A DNA stretch of 64,000 nt. It comes from Falsiroseomonas sp050563545 (lineage in GTDB: Bacteria > Pseudomonadota > Alphaproteobacteria > Acetobacterales > Acetobacteraceae). The stretch covers positions 62,001-126,000 of the forward strand of contig NZ_JBNXUM010000003.1 of assembly GCF_050563545.1 (NCBI RefSeq), written 5' to 3'. Position 1 is the first letter of the stretch; each line of letters begins with the position of its first letter. The position numbers and the translations under genes are program-made. This document shows positions 8,245 to 18,145 of this stretch, piece after piece. The notes under the pieces are model-generated. The model was not told where the DNA came from and made no database searches. It saw only the letters and a list, made by a program, of their open reading frames with translations.

Positions 8245-10248
8245 ATGGTCGGGACGATGTCTGCCATCCTGCCGCTCCGCACGCCCCACGGCGACACCCC
8301 GTCGCCGGATGCCTTCCCGCGCCTGCGTCTCGTGCTGATCGGACGGATGGAGGCCTGGAGCCTCGCCGCGCTTCCGGTCCTGCCCCGGGCGCGGAAGACC
8401 CGTGCGCTGCTCGCCGTGCTCGCCATGGCGAGGGGCCAGCCCGTGCCGCGCGGGCGCCTGGCGGAACTGCTCTGGTCCCGGCGCGGCGAGGAACAGCAGC
8501 GCGGCTCGCTCCGCCAGGCCGTGCATGAGCTGTCCGAGAGCCTCGCCCCGATCGGCGTGCCGCTGCTCGTCTCGACGCGGGAGACGGTCGCGCTGCGCGG
8601 CGATCTCGTCTGGACCGACGCCGTGGAGCTGATGCGCGCCCGCCCGGGCAAGGCCGACGCGCTCGACCTGCTGACGGACGAACTGCTGGTGGACATGGAC
8701 GGGCTCGACGCCGCCTTCGACGCCTGGCTGGCGGAGCAGCGCGCCCGCCTGCGCCAGGCCGCGGCGACGCGTGCGGCCGCCATGCTTGCCACGGCGGAGG
8801 GGCCGGCGGCCGTCGCCGCGGCCGCTCGGCGGCTGCTCGAGCTCGACATGCGGCATGCCGAGGCCTGGCGCGCCCTGATCTCCGCGCTGCGCGAGGCCGG
8901 CGACCGCGCCGGTGCCCTAGCGGCGGAGGAGCAGCATCGCGCGCTGTCGGCCGCGCCCGGCGTCGCGGCGGCGACGGAACGCGGCGCCGCGCCCGCTGCC
9001 CGCGGCGGCGACCCGACCACCCCCGCAGCCCCCCTCGCGGCCTCCGCCAGGCCGCGCAGCGCGCGCGGCGCGCGGCTCGGCGTGCTGCCGCTGCGCGTGC
9101 TCGGGACCGAGACCGAGGCGCATCTCGCCATCGGGCTGGCCGAGGAGATCGCGACCGCGCTCGCGCGGTTCCGCTGGCTCTTCGTCGCGGACGGCGCCTC
9201 GCTCGCCGCGGCCTCGGCACGGCTCGGCGAGACGAAGGCGGCCGAGGAGCTCGGCCTGGACTTCCTGCTTGGCGGCACCGTGCAGCGCAGCGGCGCGCGG
9301 GTCCGCGTCTCGCTCCAGCTCACGGACCTCCGCCCGCCCGCCACTATCGTCTGGAGCCAGCGCTTCGAGAGCGAGACCGGCGACATGCTGGCGCTGCAGG
9401 ACCAGACCGCCGCCGAGCTCGTCGCGCGCATCGACCCGGAGATCCTGCTGATCGAGGCCGAGCGCGCGACGCAGCGGCGCAGCGTGGCGCCGACCGCCTA
9501 CGACCTGCTGCTGCGCGCGATTCCCGCCCTGCACCGGCTGGACCGCGACGGATTCCTGGAAGCCGGCGCCCTGCTGGAACGCGCGACGGCGCTCGACCCG
9601 GATTATGCGCCGGCCTTCTCCTGGCACGCCTATTGGCATCTGTTCCTGGTCGGCCAGGGCTGGTCGCGGAACGGGCAGGCCTTCGCCGAGGCCGAGCGGC
9701 TGGCGAGCCGCGCCATCGGGCTCGACCCGCAGGACGCGCAGGCACTGACCATCCACGGCCATGTCCGCGCCTATCTCCACCACAGCCTGCCGGAGGCACG
9801 GGCGCTGCACGAGCGCGCGCTGGCGCTGAACCCCAACCTCGCGATGGCCTGGGTCTTCTCCGGCATGACGGAGAGCTATCTCGGCGAGCATGAGCGGGCG
9901 CTGCAGCGGCTCGATCGCTACAAGCAGCTTTCACCGCTGCACCCGCATGCCTTCTTCTTCGACGCGGCGCGCGGCATCCCGCTGCTGCTGCTCGGCCGGC
10001 ACGAGGAGGCCGCGGAGGTCGCGCGCCAGGCGATCGCGCTGCAGCCCGCCATCAGCTATCCCTACAAGGTCGTGCTCAGCGCACTGGGGCACATGGGCGC
10101 GGCGTCGGAGGCCGCGGCCTGGCGCGCGCGGCTGGCGGAGATCGAGCCGGACTTCACCCTGGCGCGCGCGATCGCGCGCAACCCGATGGCCCGCCTCGAG
10201 GACCGCACGCATTACGAGACGGGCCTGATGCTCGCCGGCGTGCGCTAG
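8245..10248 (+). CDS. BTAD/SARP-type transcriptional regulator with TPR domain
   Basis: 667 residues from the ATG at 8245; a TTG at 8239 and an ATG at 8257 are alternative starts. Residues about 20-110 form a winged-helix DNA-binding region (KTRALLAVLAMARGQPVPRGRLAELLW, GSLRQAVHELSESL), followed by a bacterial transcriptional activation (BTAD) segment to about 235. A central domain (RLGVLPLRVLG, IGLAEEIATALARF, LLGGTVQRSGARVRVSLQL) matches the TolB/FlgO-like part of CadC- and cyclase-associated regulators. The C-terminal 250 residues are TPR repeats (ATALDPDYAPAFSWHAYW, ALALNPNLAMAWVFSGM). It is divergent from the peptide/DUF6065 genes and is a candidate regulator of them. No receiver or kinase domain is present. 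Confidence 0.85.
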   Translation: MVGTMSAILPLRTPHGDTPSPDAFPRLRLVLIGRMEAWSLAALPVLPRARKTRALLAVLAMARGQPVPRGRLAELLWSRRGEEQQRGSLRQAVHELSESLAPIGVPLLVSTRETVALRGDLVWTDAVELMRARPGKADALDLLTDELLVDMDGLDAAFDAWLAEQRARLRQAAATRAAAMLATAEGPAAVAAAARRLLELDMRHAEAWRALISALREAGDRAGALAAEEQHRALSAAPGVAAATERGAAPAARGGDPTTPAAPLAASARPRSARGARLGVLPLRVLGTETEAHLAIGLAEEIATALARFRWLFVADGASLAAASARLGETKAAEELGLDFLLGGTVQRSGARVRVSLQLTDLRPPATIVWSQRFESETGDMLALQDQTAAELVARIDPEILLIEAERATQRRSVAPTAYDLLLRAIPALHRLDRDGFLEAGALLERATALDPDYAPAFSWHAYWHLFLVGQGWSRNGQAFAEAERLASRAIGLDPQDAQALTIHGHVRAYLHHSLPEARALHERALALNPNLAMAWVFSGMTESYLGEHERALQRLDRYKQLSPLHPHAFFFDAARGIPLLLLGRHEEAAEVARQAIALQPAISYPYKVVLSALGHMGAASEAAAWRARLAEIEPDFTLARAIARNPMARLEDRTHYETGLMLAGVR

Positions 10249-10280
10249 GGCCCGTCATGCAATGCCCGCGGCAGCGGGAC

Positions 10281-10308
10281 GCGCCTCCCCCTCGATAGGG
10301 GGAGGCGC
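10281..10308. terminator. Hairpin terminator between convergent genes
   Basis: Perfect 12-bp stem GCGCCTCCCCCT / AGGGGGAGGCGC with a CGAT loop, lying between the 3' ends of the regulator and recA. There is no strong T tract on either side, so efficiency is uncertain. Confidence 0.7.
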
Positions 10309-10313
10309 TTGCG

Positions 10314-11348
<1,035 letters not shown>

Positions 11349-11409
11349 GGGATGGCTCTCCGGTCTCAATTGAAGGACTTATCAACCAATAAGCGCATTC
11401 TGAGCAGAC

Positions 11410-11427
11410 GTTACCACTGCTGGTAAC
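11410..11427. promoter_or_regulatory. Perfect inverted repeat upstream of recA
   Basis: GTTACCA-CTGC-TGGTAAC, a 7-bp perfect inverted repeat 62-79 bases upstream of the recA start, within the likely promoter zone. It has the look of a protein operator but does not match the usual alphaproteobacterial LexA box (GTTC-N7-GTTC). Confidence 0.5.
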
Positions 11428-11517
11428 ATCTGCGCCACATCGAAGTCGAGCGCGGCGACGCGCCACAACCGCACTGCGGCCTGGACGGAATATGACCCAA
11501 TCCACCCCGCCATACAA

Positions 11518-11532
11518 GAACATTTAGGAAAC
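11518..11532 (-). promoter_or_regulatory. Possible LexA (SOS) box, one mismatch
   Basis: On the minus strand the sequence reads GTTT-N7-GTTC, one base off the alphaproteobacterial LexA direct repeat GTTC-N7-GTTC. It is about 170 bases upstream of recA, rather far. A second palindrome, GTGGAAC-GCTGG-GTTCCAC, lies at 11539-11557. Confidence 0.35.
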
Positions 11533-11588
11533 ACGCAGGTGGAACGCTGGGTTCCACGCCCGCCTTACCAGACGCGCGGAGTCGCCCC

Positions 11589-13166
<1,578 letters not shown>

Positions 13167-13234
13167 GCATGCCCCCTCCGGTTGTGGCGGAACCCGCGCT
13201 TATCAACCCATACATGTGGGCGCCGCTTCGGGGA

Positions 13235-14299
13235 TCAAGATCGTTGCGGAGCCGCGGCGCCGGCGCGTCGCCAGACGAAGGCGATGACCTCGGCGACCGC
13301 CTGGTAGTGCTCGGCGGGGATCTCGGCACCGACCTCGACCCGGTGCAGCGCGCGGGCCAGCGGCGGGTTGGCGACCAGGGGGACGCCGGATTCCTCGGCC
13401 CTGGCGCGGATGCGCGCGGCAAGCTCGTCCACGCCCTTGGCGACGACCGTGGGCGCGGCGTCGCCGCCTTCATAGGACAGCGCGACGGCGTAGTGGGTGG
13501 GGTTGGTGATGACGACGGCGGCGCGCGGCACGGCGGCCATCATTCGCACCCGCGCACGGCTTTCGCGGATCTGGCGCCGCTTCGCGCGCAAGGCCGGATC
13601 GCCCTCGTTCTCCTTCACCTCCTCCCGCAATTCCTGCCGCGTCATGCGGAGCTGGCGCATCAGGCGCAGCCTGACCCAGAGCAGGTCCAGCACCGCGACG
13701 CCGGCGAAGGCGAGGAGCGTCGCCACCATCAGCCGCCCGGTCTGCCGCGCGGCTTCCAGCAGCATCGCGCCGGCGGGCAGGTGCAGCGCGCCCTGCAGCG
13801 AGGCGGGATCGCCGAGCGCCACCCATAGCGCGGCGCCTACGACGCCGAGCTTGAGCAGGCTGCGGATGAACTCGATCGCACCCTCCGCGCCCAGGATGCG
13901 CTTCAGCCCCGACCAGGGATCGAGCTTGTCGAGCCGGGGCGCGAGCGACTGCGCCGAGACGAGGCCGCGCGTCTGCAGCAGCGTCGCCGCGACGGCGGCG
14001 AAACCCGCCGCGCCGGCGACCGCGCCGACCAGCAGCAGCGCGCGCCAGCCCAGCGCCGCGGCGCCGTCCGCCATCTCGATCTCATGCGCGCGCGAAAGCA
14101 GGGCGCGCATCGCCTTCATCAGCTCCGTCCCCTGCGCCGGCAGCACGAGCCAGGCCGCGAGCGCGGCGGCGAGCAGCGCGGCGAAGCCCGTGGCCTCGCG
14201 CGAGAGCGCGACCTGGCCCTGTTCGCGCGCGCGCTCGATCCGCCGCGGTGTGGCGGCTTCCGAGCGGTCGGCGGCGTCGGGGGCGTCCTCCTCTGCCAT
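13235..14299 (-). CDS. flhB: Flagellar export switch protein FlhB
   Basis: 354 residues. It is part of the flagellar type III export gate in the inner membrane and switches substrate specificity from rod/hook to filament. Four hydrophobic segments fall between residues about 35 and 210. The self-cleavage motif NPTH is at residues 266-269, followed by the typical YAVALSYEGGDAAPTVVAKG. The start overlaps the fliR stop (TGATG), so it is coupled to fliR. It is the last export gene of the leftward operon. Confidence 0.97.
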   Translation of the reverse strand: MAEEDAPDAADRSEAATPRRIERAREQGQVALSREATGFAALLAAALAAWLVLPAQGTELMKAMRALLSRAHEIEMADGAAALGWRALLLVGAVAGAAGFAAVAATLLQTRGLVSAQSLAPRLDKLDPWSGLKRILGAEGAIEFIRSLLKLGVVGAALWVALGDPASLQGALHLPAGAMLLEAARQTGRLMVATLLAFAGVAVLDLLWVRLRLMRQLRMTRQELREEVKENEGDPALRAKRRQIRESRARVRMMAAVPRAAVVITNPTHYAVALSYEGGDAAPTVVAKGVDELAARIRARAEESGVPLVANPPLARALHRVEVGAEIPAEHYQAVAEVIAFVWRRAGAAAPQRS

Positions 14300-15069
14300 C
14301 AGCGCGCGCCGGGCAGCGCCATGAAGGCCTGGCTCAATGCCGCGCCATAGGTCAGCAGCATCGCCGGCGCGAGGAGCGCGAGCAGCGCCAGCCCCGCCAG
14401 GATCTGGCCGGGCACCACGACGAAGAAGGTCTGGACCTGCGGCACCAGGCGCGACAGCAGGCCGAGCGCGATGTTCAGCACCACGGCGGCGATGACGAAG
14501 GGCGCGGCGAGGCGCAGCGCGAGCGAGAGCGAGGCCGCGCCGGCCTGCGCCACCGAACCCGCGACGGTGCCGAGCGGCAGCGGCGCGCCGGCGGGCAGCA
14601 CGACATAGGTGTCGGCCAGCGCGCGGAGCGCGACGGCGTGCAGCCCGGTGCCAAGCACGAGCACGGCCGAGACCAGGCCGAAGGCGCGCGCCATGGCGGT
14701 GGCCTGGCCGCCGATCTCGGGGTCGGAGACCATCATCCCCTGCAGCCCGATCAGCGCCGCGATAGCCTGGCCGGCGATGGCGAGCGCGAGCGCCGCGAGC
14801 CGCGCGAGCCCGCCGAACCAGAGCCCGGCGACGACTTCCTGCGCGACCAGCCGCGCGGCCTCGGCCGTGTCGTCGGGGGCGGAGGGCAGCCCGGGCAGCA
14901 GCGCGGCGGTGATGGCCAGCGCAAGGGAGAGCCGGATGCGGGCGGGGATCTCCTGCTCGCCGAGCCCGGGCAGCAGCATCGCCGCTGCGCCGATGCGGGC
15001 GAAGACCAGCATGGCCTGGAAGGCGAGCGCGGGCAGATCGCGGACGAGCTGGAGATCGCTCTCCGTCAC
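14299..15069 (-). CDS. fliR: Flagellar export gate protein FliR
   Basis: 256 residues starting from a GTG at 15069 that overlaps the fliQ stop codon (GTGA); the start VTESDLQLVRDLPALAF matches family length, whereas a longer frame would be an extension through fliQ. Several hydrophobic helices span the chain, with conserved LVFARIGAAAMLLPGLG and GLQGMMVSDPEIGG. FliR forms the core of the export gate with FliP and FliQ. It lies between fliQ and flhB with one- to four-base overlaps. Confidence 0.95.
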   Translation of the reverse strand: MTESDLQLVRDLPALAFQAMLVFARIGAAAMLLPGLGEQEIPARIRLSLALAITAALLPGLPSAPDDTAEAARLVAQEVVAGLWFGGLARLAALALAIAGQAIAALIGLQGMMVSDPEIGGQATAMARAFGLVSAVLVLGTGLHAVALRALADTYVVLPAGAPLPLGTVAGSVAQAGAASLSLALRLAAPFVIAAVVLNIALGLLSRLVPQVQTFFVVVPGQILAGLALLALLAPAMLLTYGAALSQAFMALPGAR

Positions 15070-15344
15070 TTCATGCCGCCGATCTCGACGGCGCGGTCGA
15101 ACAGCATCTCGGTCCAGCCGCGCATGGCGCCGAGCGTCATCGGCCCGAGCAGCAACATGACCGCGCCGCAGACGATGAGCTTCGGCAAGAAGGCGAGGGT
15201 CGCTTCCTGCACCTGCGTCAGGGCCTGCAGAATGGAGACGGCGAGGCCGACGACGAGCACCGCCAGCAGCGGCGGGCCCATGGCCTGGAGCGCCACGATC
15301 AGCGTTTCGCGCAGCGACTGCGCCAGGGCTTCTTCCGTGCTCAC
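15066..15344 (-). CDS. fliQ: Flagellar export gate protein FliQ
   Basis: 92 residues from a GTG start, with GGAGAA upstream. Two hydrophobic helices (about 17-40 and 53-72) surround the conserved QALTQVQEATLAFLPKL. The length and motif are standard for FliQ, which packs around the FliP5-FliR core of the export channel. It overlaps fliR by four bases. The 106-base gap to fliE holds a palindromic element. Confidence 0.96.
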   Translation of the reverse strand: MSTEEALAQSLRETLIVALQAMGPPLLAVLVVGLAVSILQALTQVQEATLAFLPKLIVCGAVMLLLGPMTLGAMRGWTEMLFDRAVEIGGMK

Positions 15345-15408
15345 GGAGGTTTTCTCCGGTGGAGTGCTGGGTCCGGCGGGGAGCGCCCGCGGGAAACCGG
15401 CGCAACGC

Positions 15409-15450
15409 TCCCTCCCCCGCTTGCGCGGGGGCCAGGGGTGGGGGTCGGCG
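15409..15450. repeat. GC-rich palindromic intergenic element (REP-like)
   Basis: CTCCCTCCCCCGCTTGCGCGGGGGCC plus AGGGGTGGGGG lies between fliE and fliQ inside the flagellar operon. It belongs to the same dispersed family as the elements at 2634 and 44538 and could form a hairpin in the transcript. Confidence 0.5.
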
Positions 15451-15744
15451 CTAGATCGGCATCCTCATGACGTCCTGGTAGGCGGCGACGACGCGATCCC
15501 TGACCGCGACCGTCGTCTGCAGTGCGAGCTCCGCGCGCGAGATCGCCAGCACCGCGTCGGTGACACTGCCCTGCCCTAGCATCGCCGCGGTGGACGCGGT
15601 CTCGGCACTGCGGCCGACCTCCACGCCCTGTTCCAGCGCGCGCTGCAGCATGCCGCCGAAGCCGCCTTCTCCCGCGGGCGGCGCGGCCCCGGCGCCCGCG
15701 GCGGCGCGATAGGCGGCGGCCGCGGCGGCGGCGACGCTCGTCAT
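15451..15744 (-). CDS. fliE: Flagellar hook-basal body protein FliE
   Basis: 97 residues. FliE connects the MS ring to the proximal rod. The C-terminal signature AISRAELALQTTVAVRDRVVAAYQDVMRMPI is cleanly conserved (AELALQTTVAVRD and the MRMPI end). The N-terminus is a low-complexity alanine-rich run. The start overlaps the flgC stop by one base (TGATG), giving the common flgB-flgC-fliE order. Confidence 0.96.
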   Translation of the reverse strand: MTSVAAAAAAAYRAAAGAGAAPPAGEGGFGGMLQRALEQGVEVGRSAETASTAAMLGQGSVTDAVLAISRAELALQTTVAVRDRVVAAYQDVMRMPI

Positions 15745-16151
15745 CAGCGCAGCGCCTCGATCGTGCGGGTCAGCATAGCCCGCGTCGTCTCCAGCACGGA
15801 CAGGTTCGCGCTGTAGCTGCGCTGCGCCTCTCGCATGTCCATGACCTCGATCAGGCTGTCCACATTGGGGGTCTTCACGTAGCCCTCCGCATCCGCGGCG
15901 GGATGACCGGGCTCGTAGCGCGTGGGGAAGTCGCCGGGCTGGGTGCCGATGCCGGCGACGGCGACGGTCTGCGCGCCGAGCATCCGGTCCATCGTATTGG
16001 CGAAGGTCACGGTGCGGCGGCGATAGGGGTCGGCACCCGGCGATTCGCCGGTGCTGTCGCGGTTCGCCAGGTTCTCCGCCACCACTCTCAGCCGCGTCGC
16101 CTGCGCCGCCATGCCGGCGGCGGAGATGCGCAACGCCAGATCGAGGTACAT
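15744..16151 (-). CDS. flgC: Flagellar proximal rod protein FlgC
   Basis: 135 residues, normal for FlgC. The N-terminal rod motif reads ALRISAAGMAAQATRLRVVAENLANRDST and the C-terminal helix SLIEVMDMREAQRSYSANLSVLETTRAMLTRTIEAL, the two pieces that form the rod coiled coil. The segment GYVKTPNVDSLIEVMDM is typical. It sits between flgB (28 bases upstream) and fliE. Confidence 0.97.
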   Translation of the reverse strand: MYLDLALRISAAGMAAQATRLRVVAENLANRDSTGESPGADPYRRRTVTFANTMDRMLGAQTVAVAGIGTQPGDFPTRYEPGHPAADAEGYVKTPNVDSLIEVMDMREAQRSYSANLSVLETTRAMLTRTIEALR

Positions 16152-16179
16152 GACCTAATCCTCCTCTCCGCCCGCACCG

Positions 16180-16647
16180 TCAGCGCCCGAGCGTCGTGCG
16201 GAACATGCCGGTGAATCGCTGGTGCACCGCCATGGCGAGCTGGTGCGCCGTATCCGTCTCCGCGATGCGCACCGCCTCCCGGTCCAGGGAGACGGCGTTG
16301 CCGTCCGGCGAAACCTCCGCCGGCCGGCGCTCCGGCCGCGCACCCGAGGCCGAGGCCGGGCTGCCCGCGCCGTGCCCAGCCTGCGTCCGGGCAAGGGCGA
16401 GCCGCATCTGCCCCGCGAGTTCCTGCGCGAAGGGCGCGAGGTCCGAGGGGCGGAAGCGCGGCGTGTCGGCATTGGCGACGTTCTGCGCCAGCACCGCCTG
16501 CCGCCGGTCGAGCCAGTCCAGCCGCCGCGCCGCGAGCGCCAGCGGGTTGCCCGCTGCCTGCCCGGCCGGCGCGCCGCCTATCCCGACGCCGCGCGGGTGC
16601 ACCCCGCCGCGCTGCCGCCCACCTGTGAAGCCTGCGATGCCATCCAT
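16180..16647 (-). CDS. flgB: Flagellar proximal rod protein FlgB
   Basis: About 155 residues from the ATG at 16647; an upstream ATG at 16713 in frame would add 22 residues, so the start is uncertain. The rod signature LDRRQAVLAQNVANADTPRFRPSDLAPF is clear, and the C-terminus (TAHQLAMAVHQRFTGMFRTTLGR) matches the family. The first 40 residues are glycine-rich and longer than usual. It is the first gene of the leftward block flgB-flgC-fliE-fliQ-fliR-flhB and shares a 90-base divergent promoter region with the gene at 16738. Confidence 0.92.
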   Translation of the reverse strand: MDGIAGFTGGRQRGGVHPRGVGIGGAPAGQAAGNPLALAARRLDWLDRRQAVLAQNVANADTPRFRPSDLAPFAQELAGQMRLALARTQAGHGAGSPASASGARPERRPAEVSPDGNAVSLDREAVRIAETDTAHQLAMAVHQRFTGMFRTTLGR

Positions 16648-16737
16648 GCGCGCCGCTATGGGCCGGCGTTGGTAAAGGAAGGGTAAGAGCGCAGCGCGCA
16701 ATGTTCCCTTCATTCCTTCCCTCTACACCCCTGGCGC

Positions 16738-16998
16738 ATGGACCTGACCCAGCCTTCCGCCCGCCATGCCGAAGCCGTGCTCGCCGCGATCGAGACGCTG
16801 GGCGGCACCGTGGCCGTGGCGCGCGCCCTCGTCGAAAGCGGCCGGATGATCGAGCTCGCGGGGCTGGAGCGCGATTGCGCGATGCTGTGCGCCGCGATGA
16901 TGGCGCTCGACCCGCCCGAAGCGAAGCGGCTGCGCCCGGCGCTCGAGGAGCTGCTGTTCCAGGTCAATCGGCTGGCCTCGCAGCTGGATCCGGCCTGA
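16738..16998 (+). CDS. Small helical protein of unknown function upstream of fliO
   Basis: 86 residues, predicted all-helical and without signal peptide or membrane segment (AVLAAIETLGGTVAVARALVESGRMIELAGLERD, then AKRLRPALEELLFQVNRLASQL). It is the first gene of the rightward set that continues with fliO and fliP, 37 bases before fliO, and is divergent from flgB. Size and composition resemble flagellar export chaperones or regulators (FliT/FlgN-like), but no specific motif supports that. Its codon use and place argue that it is a real gene. Confidence 0.7.
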   Translation: MDLTQPSARHAEAVLAAIETLGGTVAVARALVESGRMIELAGLERDCAMLCAAMMALDPPEAKRLRPALEELLFQVNRLASQLDPA

Positions 16999-17035
16999 CC
17001 CCGTCACCCACCGCGCGTCCCAGGATGGAGACCGC

Positions 17036-17296
17036 ATGCAAGAGATCGGCTGGAACGGCCTGTTGACCGCCGCACTCGCCCTCGCCGGCGTGCTCGGCGC
17101 GCTGGTGCTGGCGTTGCGCGGTTTGCGCGCGGCGGGCATGGCGCGCGGCGGCGCGCGGCTCGGCATCGAGGAGGCGGTCGCGCTCGACGGGCGCCGGCGG
17201 CTGCTGCTGGTGCGCTGCGACGGGAAGCACCTGCTGTTGCTCACCGGCGGCGCGCAGGACCAGGTCGTGGGCTGGCTGCCGGAGACGCAGGCATGA
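17036..17296 (+). CDS. fliO: Flagellar biosynthesis protein FliO
   Basis: 86 residues with one N-terminal membrane helix (about residues 8-27) and a cytoplasmic tail reading RLGIEEAVALDGRRRLLLVRCDGKHLLLLTGG, the FliO signature (basic patch plus LLLxGG). FliO helps assemble the FliP ring of the export gate. Its last four bases overlap the fliP start (ATGA), the usual fliO-fliP coupling. It is shorter than many FliO proteins, as in other alphaproteobacteria. Confidence 0.9.
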   Translation: MQEIGWNGLLTAALALAGVLGALVLALRGLRAAGMARGGARLGIEEAVALDGRRRLLLVRCDGKHLLLLTGGAQDQVVGWLPETQA

Positions 17297-18015
17297 GGAT
17301 CGCGCTGCTCCTGCTCCTGCTCCTGCTCCTGCCGGGGACCGCGGCCGCCCAGGGGATCAGCCTCGATCTCGGCGCGACGGGCGGCGGTTCCACCGCGCGG
17401 CTGATCCAGCTGACCGCGCTGATCGGCGTGCTGTCGCTGGCCCCTGCCCTGCTGGTGATGGTCACGGCCTTCGCGCGCATCATCATCGTGCTGTCGCTGC
17501 TGCGCAGCGCGATCGGCGCGCCGGCCATCCCGCCCAACCCGGTGCTGATCGCGCTCGCGCTGTTCCTGACGCTGTTCGTCATGGAACCGGCGCTGGTCGC
17601 GAGCTGGGAACAGGGCATCCAGCCGATGTCGGAGGGCCGGCTGGACGAGGTGCAGGGCGTGATCGCCGCGGCCGAGCCCTTCCGCCGCTTCATGGCGGCG
17701 CAGGTCCGCGACGCCGACCTCGCGCTCTTTCTCGACCTCGGCGGCATGCCGGCGGCCCCGGCGGCCGAGGCGCCCTGGCGCGCGCTGATGCCGGCCTTCC
17801 TCGTCGGGGAACTCCGCCGTGCCTTCGAGATCGGCTTCCTGCTCTTCCTGCCCTTCCTGGTGATCGACCTCGTGGCGGCAAGCGTGCTGATGTCGCTCGG
17901 CATGATGATGCTGCCGCCGACGGTGGTCGCGCTGCCGTTCAAGCTGGCCTTCTTCGTGCTGGTGGATGGCTGGCGGCTGGTGGCGGGCAGCCTTGTGCAG
18001 GGCTTCGTGCAGTAA
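17293..18015 (+). CDS. fliP: Flagellar export gate protein FliP
   Basis: 240 residues with a cleavable signal peptide (MRIALLLLLLLLLPGTAAAQ) followed by four membrane helices. Conserved segments include TAFARIIIVLSLLRSAIG, LALFLTLFVMEP, PAFLVGELRRAFEIGFLLFLPFLVIDLV and SLGMMMLPPTVVALPFKL. FliP forms the pentameric core of the export channel with FliR. It is translationally coupled to fliO. No further flagellar gene follows in this direction. Confidence 0.97.
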   Translation: MRIALLLLLLLLLPGTAAAQGISLDLGATGGGSTARLIQLTALIGVLSLAPALLVMVTAFARIIIVLSLLRSAIGAPAIPPNPVLIALALFLTLFVMEPALVASWEQGIQPMSEGRLDEVQGVIAAAEPFRRFMAAQVRDADLALFLDLGGMPAAPAAEAPWRALMPAFLVGELRRAFEIGFLLFLPFLVIDLVAASVLMSLGMMMLPPTVVALPFKLAFFVLVDGWRLVAGSLVQGFVQ

Positions 18016-18145
18016 AGGCAGGCGAGACCGGGGCGCCGCCGTCCTTGTTGTTGCGCTCGCGCGAAGTCCCTCCCCGGCGCAGCAAAGCGCTTCGCGGTTC
18101 CGTGCGGCCGGGCATAAGCTGCGCCGGGCGGGGCCGGAGGGACGG

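Noticed and set aside
13167..13234. Separate promoter between flhB and the kinase gene
   Set aside because: The 68-base gap has no clear -35/-10 or -24/-12 pair; read-through from the flagellar operon is as likely.
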